A DNA stretch of 64,000 bases from Kribbella amoyensis (GTDB lineage: Bacteria; Actinomycetota; Actinomycetes; Propionibacteriales; Kribbellaceae): NCBI RefSeq assembly GCF_007828865.1, contig NZ_VIVK01000001.1:744001-808000 (forward strand), in the 5' to 3' direction. Each line of letters opens with the position of its first letter. Position 1 is the stretch's first letter. The notes beneath the pieces are model-generated. The model did not search any database. It worked only from the letters and a program-made list of their open reading frames with translations, and had not been told where the DNA came from. The translations under genes and the position numbers were made by a program. Below are positions 10,101-20,581 of the stretch, piece by piece.

Positions 10101-11430
10101 GGCTGCCTTCCTTGCTACGACTGTCCGTCTCACTGCTGCTCGGAGTGCCGACGAGCGGTGGGGGGACCGGGTACCCGCCGGCGAACGGGTCGAAGTCCTC
10201 CCCGGTCTCGACGGCCTCCGGCTCCGGGGTCTTCTTCTGCGGCAGGAACATCGTGATCACCGCGATCAGCGCGACGATGCCCGCGGCCACCAGCAGGTAG
10301 TTGCGCTGGAACTCGACCTCGCGGCCGACGGCGCGGACGGTGGCGACCAGCAGGATCCAGCCCAGCGAGACCGGGATCAGGATCTTCCAGCCCAGCTTCA
10401 TGAACTGGTCGTAGCGCAGTCGCGGCAGCGTTCCGCGCAGCCAGATGTAGAAGAAGATGAAGCACATCATCTTGCCGACGAACCACAACACCGGCCAGTA
10501 CCCCGAGTTGGCGCCGTCCCAGATGGAGATCGGCCAGGGGGCCCGCCAGCCGCCGAGGAACAGCGTGGTCGCCAGCGCGGACACGGTCGCCATGTTGATG
10601 TACTCGGCCAGGAAGAACATCGCGTACTTCATCGACGAGTACTCGGTCAGGAAGCCGGCCACCAGCTCGCCCTCGGCCTCGGGCAGGTCGAATGGCGCCC
10701 GGTTCGTCTCGCCGACCATCGAGATCACGTAGATCACGAAGGACGGGAAGAGCAGGAACGCGTACCAGCCCGGGATCGGGATGTCGAACGCCCCGAAGAA
10801 GCTGATCGACTGGTTCGAGCCCTGCGCGGCGACGATCTCCGAGGTGGACATCGAGCCGGCGAACAGGAACACGGTGACCAGCGCCAGGCCCATCGCGACC
10901 TCGTACGAGATCATCTGGGCGCTCGAGCGCAGACCGCCGAGCAGCGAGTACGTCGAGTTCGACGACCAGCCACCGAGCACGATGCCGTAGATGCCGATCG
11001 AGGCGACCGCCATCACGTACAGCACCGAGACCGGCAGGTCGGTGATCTGCAGCCGGGTGTAGGTGTCGGTGAAGGGGATCTTCACCGTCGGCCCGAACGG
11101 GATCACCGCGAAGGTCAGGAAGGCCGGGATCGACACGATCACCGGGGCCAGGACGTAGAGGAACTTGTCCACGCCCTTCGGCATCAGGTCTTCCTTGAAC
11201 ATCAGCTTCATACCGTCGGCGAGCGACTGCAGCAGACCCTGCGGGCCGTGCACGTTCGGGCCGATCCGGTGCTGCATCCGGGCCACGACCCGGCGCTCCC
11301 ACCAGATGTTGAACAGCGTCAGCACGACGAGGAAGACGAAGACCAGCAGTACCTTCAGGCCGACGACCCACCAGGGGTCCTGGCCGAAGCCGGCATCCGG
11401 CGTCGCGAGCGGGATGGACAGCGTGCTCAT
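10093..11430 (-). CDS. nuoH: NADH-quinone oxidoreductase subunit H
   Basis: A 445-residue membrane subunit that forms the quinone-binding cavity with NuoB and NuoD. The conserved [15 protein letters not shown] segment near residue 45 and the acidic loop around [16 protein letters not shown], the E-channel entrance, are both present. About eight helices are expected. A C-terminal soluble tail of some 50 residues rich in Pro, Glu and Ser extends it beyond the E. coli form (325 residues). The ATG shares ATGA with the nuoG stop. Confidence 0.97.
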   Translation of the reverse strand: MSTLSIPLATPDAGFGQDPWWVVGLKVLLVFVFLVVLTLFNIWWERRVVARMQHRIGPNVHGPQGLLQSLADGMKLMFKEDLMPKGVDKFLYVLAPVIVSIPAFLTFAVIPFGPTVKIPFTDTYTRLQITDLPVSVLYVMAVASIGIYGIVLGGWSSNSTYSLLGGLRSSAQMISYEVAMGLALVTVFLFAGSMSTSEIVAAQGSNQSISFFGAFDIPIPGWYAFLLFPSFVIYVISMVGETNRAPFDLPEAEGELVAGFLTEYSSMKYAMFFLAEYINMATVSALATTLFLGGWRAPWPISIWDGANSGYWPVLWFVGKMMCFIFFYIWLRGTLPRLRYDQFMKLGWKILIPVSLGWILLVATVRAVGREVEFQRNYLLVAAGIVALIAVITMFLPQKKTPEPEAVETGEDFDPFAGGYPVPPPLVGTPSSSETDSRSKEGSRG

Positions 11431-13856
11431 GCGTTCCCTCCGGCGATCGTGACGATCGAGCCATGGTCGGCGTGCAGGGACCGGCGGACGTGCGAGTCGG
11501 CCGAGTTCGTCGGCAGCCAGACGACGTTGTCGGTCATCGGCGTGACCACCACCGGGAGCCGGATGGTGCCCGCATCGGTGCTGACCACCAGCTCGTCGCC
11601 GTCGGTCACGCCGACCCGGTGCGCCGTGGTCAGCGAGATCCGCGCCACCGGCTTGCGCGCGGTGGCCACCAGGTGCGGCTCACCGTCGTTGCCGCGGCTC
11701 TCGTCGATCAGCATCCGCCAGGTCGCCAGCCGGGTGGAGTCGAACGCGCCGAGCGAGGGACCCGCCTGGTACGTCGGCTCCTGCGCGCGGTCGCCGTCCC
11801 AGCGGCCGAGCTCGTCGAACTCCTTCTTCGCCCCGGCCGGCGTGCTGAAGCCGAGCGACAGACCCATCTCCTGGGTCAGCGCGGCCAGAGCGCGGACGTC
11901 CGGCATCGCGGTCGGCACCTTGAGCACCACCGGGAACGTCCGCTCGCGACCCTCCCAGTTCACGAAGGTGCCGTCCTTCTCGGCCGGCGGCACCACCGGG
12001 AAGACGACGTCGGCGTGCTCGGTCACCTGCGAGCTGCGGACCTCGAAGCTGACCACGAACGGGGCCGCCTCGAGCGCGGCCAGCGCGGCCGCCGGATCCG
12101 GTAGGTCGTCGATCTCGACCCCGGCCACCACCAGCGCGCCGAGCTCGGCGGCCGAGGCGACGATCTGGTCGGCGTCGCGGCCGACCGTGGCCGGCAGGTG
12201 CTCCACGTCCCAGGCGGCCTGCAGGTCGACCCGCGCGGCCGGGTCGGTGACCAGGCGGCCACCGGGCAGCAGGCCCGGCAGACAGCCGGCCTCGAGCGCG
12301 CCCCGGTCACCCGCACGACGCGGGATCCAGGCCAGCTGGGCGCCGGTGTCGAGCGCGAGCCGCAGCGCCGCGGAGTACCCGCCCGCGACGCTCGCCAGCC
12401 GTTCGCCGACGATGATCACCGAGTCGGGGCCGAGCGAGTCCAGCGCGGCCGCGCCGGCCTCACCGGTGCTCCGCAGGTCGGTCAGGACGGCGGCCTCGGT
12501 CCCCGGTGCGCTCTGCACCACGACACCGGACAGCTTCTCGACCCCGCGGGACGCGAACGGCGCGACGGTGAAGACCTTGGTGCCGTTCTTCCGGACGCCC
12601 TTGCGGAGCCGGAGGAACACCGTCGGCGCCTCCTCCTCGGGCTCGAACCCGGCCAGCAGCACGGATCCGGCCCGCTCCAGGTCGGCGAAGGTCGTGCCCA
12701 GGCCGGTCCCGGCGACCGCGGCGGCCAGGAAGTCGGCCTCCTCGGGCGAGTGCGGGCGGGCCCGGAAGTCGATGTCGTTCGTACCCAGCGTGACCCGGGC
12801 GAACTTCGAGTACGCGTAGGCGTCCTCGAGGGTCAGCCGGCCACCGGTCAGGACGGCGGCGTTGCCGCGGGCCGCGGTGAGCTTCTCGGCGGCGAAGGCC
12901 AGCGCCTCCGGCCAGGACGCGGGCCGCAGCTCGCCGTCCTCCCGGATCTGCGGGTGGGTCAGCCGGTCACCGGTGGTCGCGTAGTTGAACGCGAACCGGT
13001 CCCGGTCGGAGATCCACTCCTCGTTGACCGCCGGGTCGTCACCGGACAGCCGGCGCATCACCTTGCCGCGCCGGTAGTCGACCCGGATCGCCGCGCCGGA
13101 CGAGTCGTGCTCGGCCACCGACGGCACCGACACCAGGTCGAACGGCCGGGACCGGAACCGGTACGCCGCGCTGGTGAGCGCGCCGACCGGGCAGATCTGG
13201 ATCGTGTTGCCGGAGAAGTAGCTCTCGAACGGCTCCTTCTCGTAGATGCCGACCTGCTGCAGCGCGCCGCGCTCGATCAGCGCGATGAACGGGTCACCGG
13301 CGATCTGCTCGGAGAACCGGGTGCAGCGGGCGCAGAGGACGCAGCGCTCGCGGTCGAGCAGCACCTCGGCGGAGATGTTGATCGGCTTCGGGAAGGTCCG
13401 CTTCACCTCGTGGAAGCGGCTCTCGCCGGACCCGTTGGTCATCGCCTGGTTCTGCAGCGGGCACTCGCCGCCCTTGTCGCAGACCGGGCAGTCCAGCGGG
13501 TGGTTGATCAGCAGGAACTCCATGTTCCCGTGCTGGGCCTTGTCGGCGACCGGCGAGGTCACCTGGGTCCGGATCACCATGCCGTCGGCAACCGTCAGCG
13601 TGCACGACGCCTGCGGCTTCGGCATCCCCCGGCCGTTGCCGGCGTCGGGCACCTCGACCAGACACTGCCGACAGGCGCCGACCGGGTCCAGCAGCGGGTG
13701 GTCGCAGAACCGCGGGATCTGGATCCCGATCTGCTCCGCGGCCCGGATCGCCAGGCTGTTCTTCGGGACCTTGACCTCGATGTCGTCGATGGTCACGGTG
13801 ACCAGGTCGACCTTCTCGACCTCGGCACCCGAAGGCGGGTTGGCTTGGATCGTCAT
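11427..13856 (-). CDS. nuoG: NADH-quinone oxidoreductase subunit G
   Basis: The 809-residue Fe-S subunit of the peripheral arm. The N-terminal [2Fe-2S] site uses Cys51, Cys62, Cys65 and Cys85. Next come the His-Cys motif region [13 protein letters not shown] (cluster N5) and the [16 protein letters not shown] motif (cluster N4). A molybdopterin-oxidoreductase-like domain follows, without the catalytic cofactor role. The start at 13856 shares ATGA with the nuoF stop; the longer open frame is nuoF read out of frame. The last ~110 residues form a molydop-binding-like barrel ([16 protein letters not shown]). Confidence 0.96.
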   Translation of the reverse strand: MTIQANPPSGAEVEKVDLVTVTIDDIEVKVPKNSLAIRAAEQIGIQIPRFCDHPLLDPVGACRQCLVEVPDAGNGRGMPKPQASCTLTVADGMVIRTQVTSPVADKAQHGNMEFLLINHPLDCPVCDKGGECPLQNQAMTNGSGESRFHEVKRTFPKPINISAEVLLDRERCVLCARCTRFSEQIAGDPFIALIERGALQQVGIYEKEPFESYFSGNTIQICPVGALTSAAYRFRSRPFDLVSVPSVAEHDSSGAAIRVDYRRGKVMRRLSGDDPAVNEEWISDRDRFAFNYATTGDRLTHPQIREDGELRPASWPEALAFAAEKLTAARGNAAVLTGGRLTLEDAYAYSKFARVTLGTNDIDFRARPHSPEEADFLAAAVAGTGLGTTFADLERAGSVLLAGFEPEEEAPTVFLRLRKGVRKNGTKVFTVAPFASRGVEKLSGVVVQSAPGTEAAVLTDLRSTGEAGAAALDSLGPDSVIIVGERLASVAGGYSAALRLALDTGAQLAWIPRRAGDRGALEAGCLPGLLPGGRLVTDPAARVDLQAAWDVEHLPATVGRDADQIVASAAELGALVVAGVEIDDLPDPAAALAALEAAPFVVSFEVRSSQVTEHADVVFPVVPPAEKDGTFVNWEGRERTFPVVLKVPTAMPDVRALAALTQEMGLSLGFSTPAGAKKEFDELGRWDGDRAQEPTYQAGPSLGAFDSTRLATWRMLIDESRGNDGEPHLVATARKPVARISLTTAHRVGVTDGDELVVSTDAGTIRLPVVVTPMTDNVVWLPTNSADSHVRRSLHADHGSIVTIAGGNA

Positions 13857-15154
13857 GCGCTTGCTCCAGCGGTCGCGAAGACAGTGCTTGCCATCGGGTC
13901 GAACGGGCAGCCGCCGTGGCTGAAGTGCGCCAGGTACTCGTCCTTGAAGTACTGGATCGAGCTGGTGATCGGCGCGGTCGCACCGTCGCCCAGGGCACAG
14001 AACGACCGGCCCAGGATGTTCTCGCTCAGGTCGAGCAGGGTGTCGAGGTCGGCCTCGGTGCCCTTGCCGGCCTCCAGCCGCTCCAGGATCTGGACCAGCC
14101 ACCAGGTGCCCTCACGGCACGGCGTGCACTTGCCGCAGGACTCGTGCTTGTAGAACTCGGTCCAGCGCAGCACCGAACGGACCACGCAGACCGTCTCGTC
14201 GAAGATCTGCAGCGCCTTCGTGCCGAGCATCGAGCCGACCGACCCGACGCCCTCGTAGTCCAGCGGGACGTCGAGGTGCTCGGCGGTCAGCAGCGGCGTG
14301 GACGAACCACCCGGGGTCCAGAACTTCAGCTCGTGGCCCTCGCGGATCCCGCCGGCCAGGTCGATCAGCTCGCGCAGCGTGATGCCGAGCGGCGCCTCGT
14401 ACTGGCCCGGGCGGGTGACGTGCCCGGACAGCGAGTACAGCGTCATGCCCTTGGACTTCTCGGTGCCCATCGAGGCGAACCAGTCCACACCGTTGCGGAT
14501 GATCGCGGGAACGGAAGCGATCGACTCGACGTTGTTGATCACCGTGGGGCAGCCGTACAGACCGGCCACGGCCGGGAAGGGAGGACGCAGCCGGGGTTGA
14601 CCGCGACGGCCTTCCAGCGAGTCGAGCAGCGCCGTCTCCTCGCCGCAGATGTACGCACCGGCGCCGGCGTGCACGACCACGTCCAGGTCGTAGCCGGTGC
14701 CGAGGATGTCCGTGCCGATGAAGCCGGCCTGCTTGGCCTCCTCGACCGCCTGCTGGAGCCGGCGGATCACGTGCAGGACTTCACCGCGGACATAGATGAA
14801 CGCCACCGACGCGCGGATCGCGTAGGAGGCGATGATGACGCCCTCGACCAGCGTGTGCGGCGAGGCCATCATCAGCGGGATGTCCTTGCAGGTACCCGGC
14901 TCGGACTCGTCGGCGTTGACGACGAGATACTTCGGCTTCGGGTTGTCCTGCGGGATGAAGGACCACTTCATGCCGGTCGGGAAGCCCGCACCGCCACGGC
15001 CGCGCAGGCCGGAGTCCTTCACCGCGGTGACCACGTCGGCCGGCTGCATCCGCAGCGCGGTACGCAGTGCGTCGTAGCCGCCGGACCGCTGGTACGAGGC
15101 CAGCTGCCAGGAACGGATCTGGTCCCAGTTGTCGGACAGCACCGGGGTCAGCAT
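13853..15154 (-). CDS. nuoF: NADH-quinone oxidoreductase subunit F
   Basis: The NADH- and FMN-binding subunit of complex I, 433 residues. The glycine-rich loop [10 protein letters not shown] at residues 52-61 binds NADH/FMN, and [14 protein letters not shown] carries the second conserved glycine and acidic segment. The [4Fe-4S] cluster N3 ligands are Cys340, Cys343, Cys346 and Cys386 ([10 protein letters not shown] and later SFCALGD). Length matches the family. The ATG sits just after the nuoE stop, and the end overlaps nuoG by ATGA. Confidence 0.97.
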   Translation of the reverse strand: MLTPVLSDNWDQIRSWQLASYQRSGGYDALRTALRMQPADVVTAVKDSGLRGRGGAGFPTGMKWSFIPQDNPKPKYLVVNADESEPGTCKDIPLMMASPHTLVEGVIIASYAIRASVAFIYVRGEVLHVIRRLQQAVEEAKQAGFIGTDILGTGYDLDVVVHAGAGAYICGEETALLDSLEGRRGQPRLRPPFPAVAGLYGCPTVINNVESIASVPAIIRNGVDWFASMGTEKSKGMTLYSLSGHVTRPGQYEAPLGITLRELIDLAGGIREGHELKFWTPGGSSTPLLTAEHLDVPLDYEGVGSVGSMLGTKALQIFDETVCVVRSVLRWTEFYKHESCGKCTPCREGTWWLVQILERLEAGKGTEADLDTLLDLSENILGRSFCALGDGATAPITSSIQYFKDEYLAHFSHGGCPFDPMASTVFATAGASA

Positions 15155-15157
15155 GGG

Positions 15158-15985
15158 TCAGTCCTCCTTCCGGGTGTCGTCGGAGTGGACCGCCTGCGAC
15201 TCCTTGCCGGGCTGGTCCTCCGGCCGCGGACCGGCCGCGGCCTCCGGGCTGACGGTCTGCTCGGCCGCCGCGCCACCGCCGCCGTGCTGGCCGGCCGGCG
15301 CGGTCCAGTTGCGCTCGCGGGCGAGCCGCAGCCCGGCCAGCGTCGCCTTGCCGCCGGTCGGGCCCTCGTCGGCCCGCCCGTCCGGGAAGCCGGCCAGGAC
15401 CCGCTCGGCCTCGCGCCAGGTGCAGATGGTGGCACCGCGCGGCGACTTCACCTCGGTGCCCTCGCGCAGGTCGTCGACCAGCTGGGTGGCCGTCTCCGGC
15501 GTCATGTCGTCGAAGAACTCCCAGTTCACCATCATCACCGGTGCGTAGTCGCAGGCGGCGTTGCACTCGAGGTGCTCGAGGGTGATCTTGCCGTCCTCGG
15601 TGGTCTCGTCGTTGCCGACGTCGAGGTGCTGCTTGAGCCGCTCGAAGATCAGGTCGCCGCCCATCACCGCGCAGAGCGTGTTGGTGCAGACCCCGACGTG
15701 GTACTCGCCGACCGGGCGGCGCTTGTACATCGTGTAGAAGGTCGCCACCGCCGACACCTCGGCACCGGTCAGCCCGAGCACCTCGGCGCACGCCTCGATG
15801 CCCTCCGGGGTGACCCGGCCCTCGACCGACTGCACCAGGTGCAGCATCGGCAGCAGGGCCGAGCGGCCGACCGGGTACCGGGCCGCCAGCTCGCGCATCT
15901 CCGCGATCGTGGTCTCGGTGATCTTCGAGTCACCGGTGCTGTACGGCACCGGCTTGTCGGTAGCAGTCGTGTGGTTCTCGGCCAT
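15158..15985 (-). CDS. nuoE: NADH-quinone oxidoreductase subunit E
   Basis: The thioredoxin-like [2Fe-2S] subunit of the NADH module. The cluster ligands Cys100, Cys105, Cys141 and Cys145 (GVCTNTLC and ECNAAC) are spaced as in NuoE. At 275 residues it is about 100 longer than E. coli NuoE (166). The extra length is mainly a C-terminal tail from about residue 205, rich in Gly, Ala, Glu and Pro and probably disordered. The ATG lies directly after the nuoD stop (TAGATG), so the two are translationally coupled. Confidence 0.95.
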   Translation of the reverse strand: MAENHTTATDKPVPYSTGDSKITETTIAEMRELAARYPVGRSALLPMLHLVQSVEGRVTPEGIEACAEVLGLTGAEVSAVATFYTMYKRRPVGEYHVGVCTNTLCAVMGGDLIFERLKQHLDVGNDETTEDGKITLEHLECNAACDYAPVMMVNWEFFDDMTPETATQLVDDLREGTEVKSPRGATICTWREAERVLAGFPDGRADEGPTGGKATLAGLRLARERNWTAPAGQHGGGGAAAEQTVSPEAAAGPRPEDQPGKESQAVHSDDTRKED

Positions 15986-17323
15986 CTATCGGTCCACTCC
16001 ACCCATCACCGGGTCAAGGCTGGCGACGGCGACGATCACGTCGGCGACCTGTGCGCCCTCGCACATGATCGGCATCGCCTGCAGGTTTGCGAAGGACGGG
16101 TCACGGAAGTGCGCCCGGAACGGCTTGGTGCCGCCGTCGGAGACCAGGTGGCAGCCCAGTTCGCCGCGCGGCGACTCCAGTGCCACGTACGCCTGGCCGG
16201 CCGGTACCCGGAAGCCCTCGGTGACCAGCTTGAAGTGATGGATCAGCGCTTCCATCGACTCGCCCATGATGTGCTTGATGTGGTCGAGCGAGTTGCCCAT
16301 CCCGTCGTTGCCGACGGCGAGCTGGCTCGGCCAGCCGATCTTCTTGTCGGCCACCATCACCGGCGCGCCCTCGAGCTTCTCCAGCCGGTCGGCGCATTGC
16401 GCGACGATCTTCAGCGACTCGTGCATCTCCTGCAGCCGGATCCGGAACCGCCCGTAGGAGTCCGCGCTGTCCCAGGTGGGGACGTCGAAGTCGTAGGTCT
16501 CGTAACCGCAGTACGGCTGGGTCTTGCGCAGGTCCCAGGCGTACCCGGTGGACCGCAGCGGCGGGCCGGAGATGCCGAGCGCCATGCACCCGGTCAGGTC
16601 CAGGTAGCCGACGTCCTGCAGCCGGGCCTTGAAGATCGGGTTCGCGTTGCAGAGCTCCGCGTACTCCGGCAGGTGCTTGTCCATCCAGGTGATGTACTCG
16701 CGGATCTTGTCGAGCGCACCCGGCGGCAGGTCCTGCGCGACACCGCCCGGCCGGATGAACGCGTGGTTCATCCGCAGGCCGGTGATCAGCTCGAACAGGT
16801 CGAGCGTCATCTCCCGCTCGCGGAAGCCGATCGTCATCACGGTCAGCGCGCCGATCTCCATCCCACCGGTGGCGATACAGACCAGGTGGCTGCTGATCCG
16901 GTTCAGCTCCATCAGGAGCACCCGCATCACGTTGGCCTTCTCCGGGATCTGGTCCTCGATCCCGAGCAGCCGCTCGACCGCGAGGCAGTACGCCGCCTCG
17001 TTGTAGAACGGCGACAGGTAGTCCATCCGGGTGCAGAACGTGACGCCCTGCGTCCAGGAGCGGAACTCCATGTTCTTCTCGATGCCGGTGTGCAGGTAGC
17101 CGATGCCGCAGCGGGCCTCGGTCACCGTCTCGCCCTCGATCTCGAGGATGAGCCGGAGCACGCCGTGCGTGGACGGGTGCTGCGGGCCCATGTTGACGAC
17201 GATGCGCTCTTCCGGCTCCTCGCCGAGGCCGGCCACGACCGAGTCCCAGTCCTGACCGGTGACGGTGAAGACCTTGCCCTCGGTGGTGTCGCGTGTGGTC
17301 GCGTACGGATCTGTCGTGGTCAT
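15986..17323 (-). CDS. nuoD: NADH-quinone oxidoreductase subunit D
   Basis: The 445-residue 49-kDa-type subunit that forms the quinone headgroup pocket with NuoB. The N-terminal [14 protein letters not shown] motif holds the conserved histidine near the quinone. The central sequence [10 protein letters not shown] and the C-terminal DPVMGGVDR, remnants of the hydrogenase large-subunit fold, are both intact. Overlaps: TGATG with nuoC upstream and an abutting start with nuoE downstream. NuoC and NuoD are separate genes here, unlike the fused form of E. coli. Confidence 0.97.
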   Translation of the reverse strand: MTTTDPYATTRDTTEGKVFTVTGQDWDSVVAGLGEEPEERIVVNMGPQHPSTHGVLRLILEIEGETVTEARCGIGYLHTGIEKNMEFRSWTQGVTFCTRMDYLSPFYNEAAYCLAVERLLGIEDQIPEKANVMRVLLMELNRISSHLVCIATGGMEIGALTVMTIGFREREMTLDLFELITGLRMNHAFIRPGGVAQDLPPGALDKIREYITWMDKHLPEYAELCNANPIFKARLQDVGYLDLTGCMALGISGPPLRSTGYAWDLRKTQPYCGYETYDFDVPTWDSADSYGRFRIRLQEMHESLKIVAQCADRLEKLEGAPVMVADKKIGWPSQLAVGNDGMGNSLDHIKHIMGESMEALIHHFKLVTEGFRVPAGQAYVALESPRGELGCHLVSDGGTKPFRAHFRDPSFANLQAMPIMCEGAQVADVIVAVASLDPVMGGVDR

Positions 17324-18030
17324 CAGTTGTAAGACCTCCGCGTGTCGGGCGGCGGGATGACGGCGCCCTTGTACTCGACGTCGATGCCGCCGAGCGGGTA
17401 GTCCTTGCGCTGCGGGTGGCCCGGCCAGTCGTCGGGCATCTGGATCCGGGTCAGCGCCGGGTGTCCGTCGAAGATGATGCCGAAGAAGTCCCAGGTCTCC
17501 CGCTCGTGCCAGTCGTTGGCCGGGTACACCGAGACGATCGACGGGATGTGCGGGTCCGCGTCCGGGCAGGACACCTCGAGCCGGATCCGCCGGTTGTGCG
17601 TGATCGAGAGCAGGTGGTACACCGCGTGCAGTTCGCGGCCGGTCTCGTTCGGGTAGTGCACCCCGGAGACGCCGGAGCAGAACTCGAACCGCAGGCTCTC
17701 GTCGTCACGCAGGTGCTGGGCCACCTCGACCAGCTGCTCGCGCTGGACGTGCAGGGTCAGCTCGCCCCGGTCCACCACGACCTTCTCGATCGCGCCCTCG
17801 CCGACCAGGCCCTCGAGCCGGTCGGTGGCGCCGTCGAACCAGCCGCCGTACGGCTTCGGCGATCCGCCCGGCAGCGCGACCTGGCGGCGCAGGCCGCCGA
17901 AGCCGGAGGTGTCACCGGTGCCGCGGACACCGAACATGCCCTGGCGCTGGTCGACCACCTCCGCCGCCGGCGTCTGAGCGTCGCCGGCCGGCGACGTTGC
18001 CGGAAGGTTCTCGGGCTGAGTATCACTCAC
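17323..18030 (-). CDS. nuoC: NADH-quinone oxidoreductase subunit C
   Basis: The 30-kDa-type subunit of the peripheral arm, 235 residues from a GTG at 18030 that shares GTGA with the nuoB stop. The longer open frame upstream is nuoB out of frame. The family signature [21 protein letters not shown] and the following [16 protein letters not shown] are intact near residues 177-215. The first ~75 residues, including [19 protein letters not shown], form an extension that bacterial NuoC proteins often have. It is followed by nuoD with a TGATG overlap. Confidence 0.95.
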   Translation of the reverse strand: MSDTQPENLPATSPAGDAQTPAAEVVDQRQGMFGVRGTGDTSGFGGLRRQVALPGGSPKPYGGWFDGATDRLEGLVGEGAIEKVVVDRGELTLHVQREQLVEVAQHLRDDESLRFEFCSGVSGVHYPNETGRELHAVYHLLSITHNRRIRLEVSCPDADPHIPSIVSVYPANDWHERETWDFFGIIFDGHPALTRIQMPDDWPGHPQRKDYPLGGIDVEYKGAVIPPPDTRRSYN

Positions 18031-18581
18031 CGGAGCAGCCCCTTCATCTCGATCGTCGGGGCCGCGGTCAGCGCCGCGGCCTCCTGCTCGGCCTGCAGCG
18101 CCTTCTTGTGCGCGCCGAGCTTGCCGTGCTGGATGTCGTCGTGCAGCTTGAGGAACGCGTCCAGCAGCATCTCCGGCCGCGGCGGGCAGCCGGGCAGGTA
18201 CATGTCGACCGGGACGACGTGGTCCACGCCCTGCACGATCGCGTAGTTGTTGAACATGCCACCGGACGACGCGCACACGCCCATCGCCAGCACCCACTTC
18301 GGGTTCGGCATCTGGTCGTAGATCTGGCGCAGCACCGGAGCCATCTTCTGGCTCACCCGGCCGGCCACGATCATCAGATCGGCCTGCCGCGGCGAGGCCC
18401 GGAAGACCTCCATGCCGAACCGGGCCGCGTCGTAGCGCGGTGCGCCGGTGGTCATCATCTCGATCGCGCAGCAGGCCAGCCCGAAGGTTGCCGGCCACAA
18501 CGATGCTTTGCGCATGTAGCCGGACAGGCCCTCGATCGTGGTCAGCAGCACGCCGGCCGGAAGCTGTTCCTCAACACCCAT
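18027..18581 (-). CDS. nuoB: NADH-quinone oxidoreductase subunit B
   Basis: The 184-residue subunit holding cluster N2, the last Fe-S centre before the quinone. The ligands are the adjacent pair Cys37-Cys38 (ACCAIEMM), Cys103 (GVCASSGG) and Cys132 (PGCPPRPE). Length is normal. The ATG lies 3 bp after the nuoA stop. The tail after PGCPPRPE contains the helix [15 protein letters not shown]. Confidence 0.97.
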   Translation of the reverse strand: MGVEEQLPAGVLLTTIEGLSGYMRKASLWPATFGLACCAIEMMTTGAPRYDAARFGMEVFRASPRQADLMIVAGRVSQKMAPVLRQIYDQMPNPKWVLAMGVCASSGGMFNNYAIVQGVDHVVPVDMYLPGCPPRPEMLLDAFLKLHDDIQHGKLGAHKKALQAEQEAAALTAAPTIEMKGLLR

Positions 18582-18584
18582 AGC

Positions 18585-18944
18585 TCAGTCCCACTCCAGT
18601 CCGCCGCGCCGCCACACGTAGGCGTACGCGACGAAGACGGTGACGATGAAGATGACCATCTCGATCAGCCCGAACAGCGCCATCTGGTCGAAGGCCACCG
18701 CCCACGGGTAGAGGAAGATGATCTCGATGTCGAAGACGATGAACAGCATCGCGGTGATGTAGTACTTCACCGGGAACCGTCCACCGCCGACAGGTTGCGG
18801 GGTCGGCTCGATCCCGCACTCGTACGAGTCGAGCTTGGCCCGGTTGTACCGCTTCGGGCCGACCAGCGCGCTCGTCACCAAGGTGCCGGCCACGAAGATC
18901 GCCGCCAGCACACCGAGAACGAGGATCGGTACGTAAGGGTGCAT
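18585..18944 (-). CDS. nuoA: NADH-quinone oxidoreductase subunit A
   Basis: The first gene of the complex I operon: a 119-residue membrane subunit with three helices. The conserved loop KLDSYECGIEPTPQPVGGGRFPVKYY contains the YECG motif and the cysteine that lies at the quinone cavity. The last two helices (FIVFDIEIIFLYPWAVAF) carry the conserved acidic residues. An AGGAGGG ribosome-binding site lies upstream, though about 12 bases from the ATG, which is long. The operon promoter must lie within 18945-19053; I could not fix its -35 and -10 boxes. Confidence 0.97.
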   Translation of the reverse strand: MHPYVPILVLGVLAAIFVAGTLVTSALVGPKRYNRAKLDSYECGIEPTPQPVGGGRFPVKYYITAMLFIVFDIEIIFLYPWAVAFDQMALFGLIEMVIFIVTVFVAYAYVWRRGGLEWD

Positions 18945-19053
18945 CTTGTCGGTGCTCCCTCCTTCTGCGTCGTACTGCCGCCTGATTTACCTGTTTCGAG
19001 TCAGCACTGTGTTATCAGTACCGCTGTGGCTCACGTCACTCGCCCCCGGCAAC

Positions 19054-20373
19054 TTATGCCGCGGGAGCGACCTTCGTGAGTCCGTTGATGATCTTGTCCA
19101 TCACGTCGCCGTCGCGCGGATCGGTCAGGTTCGCCAGCAACTTCAGGGTGAACTTCATCAGCGTGGTGCGCGGCAGACCGTACTTCGTGCAGAGCCGCAT
19201 CACCTCCGGGTTTCCGATCAGCTTCACGAAGACCCGGCCGAGCGTGTAGTAACCGCCGTACTCCTGCTTCAGCGCCTTCGGGTACGCCGACAACGCGCGC
19301 TCCCGCTGGTTCGGCTGCCGGCGCAGCGCCTGGGACGCGACCTCCGCCGCGAACGCCCCGGACTCCATCGCGTACGGGATGCCCTCGCCGTTGAACGGGT
19401 TCACCATGCCGCCGGCGTCGCCGAGCAGCATCAGGCCGCGGGTGTAGTGCGGCTGCCGGTTGAACCCCATCGGCAGTGCCGCGCCCCGGATCGGGATGGT
19501 CTGGAACTCGTCGCGGAACTGCCACTCCTCCGGCGTGTTCTTCAGCCACTGCTTGAGCAGGTCCGAGTAGTCCACCTTGCCGAACGCCTCGGAGGTGTTC
19601 AGGATGCCGAGACCGACGTTGACCGTGCCGTCGCCCATCCCGAAGATCCAGCCGTACCCGGGCAGCAGGTTGCGCTGACCGGGATTCTGCGGGTCGTCCG
19701 CCCACAGCTCCAGCCACGACTCGAGGTAGTCGTCGTCGTGGCGCGGGCTGGTGAAGTAGGTGCGCACCGCGACGCCCATCGGCCGGTCGTCGCGCTTGTG
19801 CAGGCCCATCGCGACGCTCAGCCGCGAGGAGTTCCCGTCGGCCGCCATCACCAGCGGCGCCCGGAACTCGACGTCGGCGCCGGCCCGGCGGCCGTTGTCG
19901 TCGACCGGCTTCGCGGTGACGCCGACGATGAAGCCCTTGTCGTCCAGGATCGGGGCGGTGACGTTGGTCCGCTCGTGCAACCGGGCGCCGGCCTTCACGG
20001 CCTGCCGGGCGAGCATGTCGTCGAAGTCCATCCGGTTCCGGGTCAGCCCGTAGTTCGGGTGGCTCGACAGGTCCGGCCAGTCCAGCTGCAGCTGGTGCCC
20101 GGCACCCTGGATCCGGAGGCCGTAGTTCTTGATCCAGCCGGCCTCGGGCGAGATGTCGATGCCCATGTTGATCAGCTGCTTGGTACCGCGCGGGGTGAGG
20201 CCGTCGCCGCACACCTTCTCGCGCGGGAACGCGGTCTTCTCCAGCAGCAGCACGTCCACACCGGCGTTCGCCAGGTGGTACGCGGCCGCCGAGCCCGCGG
20301 GCCCGGCACCGACGACGATCACATCCGCGGTCTCGGCCTGCTGCCGACCCGTGGTCGACGCGATCTGGCTCAT
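19054..20373 (-). CDS. Geranylgeranyl reductase family FAD protein, probable menaquinone side-chain reductase (MenJ-like)
   Basis: A 439-residue flavoprotein of the geranylgeranyl reductase family. The FAD-binding Rossmann motif VIVVGAGPAGSAAAYHLA starts near residue 19, followed by LEKTAFPREKVCGDGL and the later GDAGGMVNPFNGEGIPYAMESG FAD motif. In M. tuberculosis the relative MenJ (Rv0561c) saturates one isoprene unit of menaquinone-9 and lies between menG and grcC1. The position here, between menG and nuo-polyprenyl synthase, supports the same role: partial hydrogenation of the menaquinone tail. The ATG at 20373 is preferred over an upstream one because the GRQQAET lead then directly precedes the Rossmann strand. 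Confidence 0.85.
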   Translation of the reverse strand: MSQIASTTGRQQAETADVIVVGAGPAGSAAAYHLANAGVDVLLLEKTAFPREKVCGDGLTPRGTKQLINMGIDISPEAGWIKNYGLRIQGAGHQLQLDWPDLSSHPNYGLTRNRMDFDDMLARQAVKAGARLHERTNVTAPILDDKGFIVGVTAKPVDDNGRRAGADVEFRAPLVMAADGNSSRLSVAMGLHKRDDRPMGVAVRTYFTSPRHDDDYLESWLELWADDPQNPGQRNLLPGYGWIFGMGDGTVNVGLGILNTSEAFGKVDYSDLLKQWLKNTPEEWQFRDEFQTIPIRGAALPMGFNRQPHYTRGLMLLGDAGGMVNPFNGEGIPYAMESGAFAAEVASQALRRQPNQRERALSAYPKALKQEYGGYYTLGRVFVKLIGNPEVMRLCTKYGLPRTTLMKFTLKLLANLTDPRDGDVMDKIINGLTKVAPAA

Positions 20374-20419
20374 CTCATCCCGGCCTGGAGGTTGGGGCAG
20401 TCTGGTCACCCGGTGGCTT

Positions 20420-20439
20420 CTCGTGAAGCGATTCACGAG
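20420..20439. promoter_or_regulatory. Inverted repeat upstream of the MenJ-like gene
   Basis: CTCGTGAA (20420-20427) and TTCACGAG (20432-20439) form a perfect 8-bp inverted repeat with a GCGA spacer. It lies 46 bp upstream of the start of the reductase gene, where an operator or a promoter-proximal hairpin would sit. No regulator can be named. Confidence 0.35.
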
Positions 20440-20510
20440 CCCCGGTCATCCGACAGTCTAGGACTGCCTGACGAGGACGCGAAACCGGCCCGGATTCCCT
20501 TGCCTGCAGG

Positions 20511-20542
20511 CGATTTACGCACGATTCACCTTGCGTAAATCG
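20511..20542 (-). terminator. Hairpin downstream of menG
   Basis: CGATTTACGC (20511-20520) and GCGTAAATCG (20533-20542) form a perfect 10-bp stem with a 12-nt loop, 39 bp after the menG stop. The position fits a terminator for menG. The stem is AT-rich for this genome and has no T tract, so a regulatory palindrome is the alternative. Confidence 0.45.
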
Positions 20543-20581
20543 AGGCCCTGCTGAGGCCGGACCAGTGGCACCGCTGGTCTG

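Noticed and set aside
13916..17332. A 1138-codon plus-strand open frame opposite nuoF, nuoE and nuoD
   Set aside because: It is antisense to conserved complex I genes and its protein is Arg/Asp/Gly/Val-rich, the mirror of high-GC coding. Other long frames such as 9883-12819, 6908-9259 and 37867-39800 fail for the same reason.
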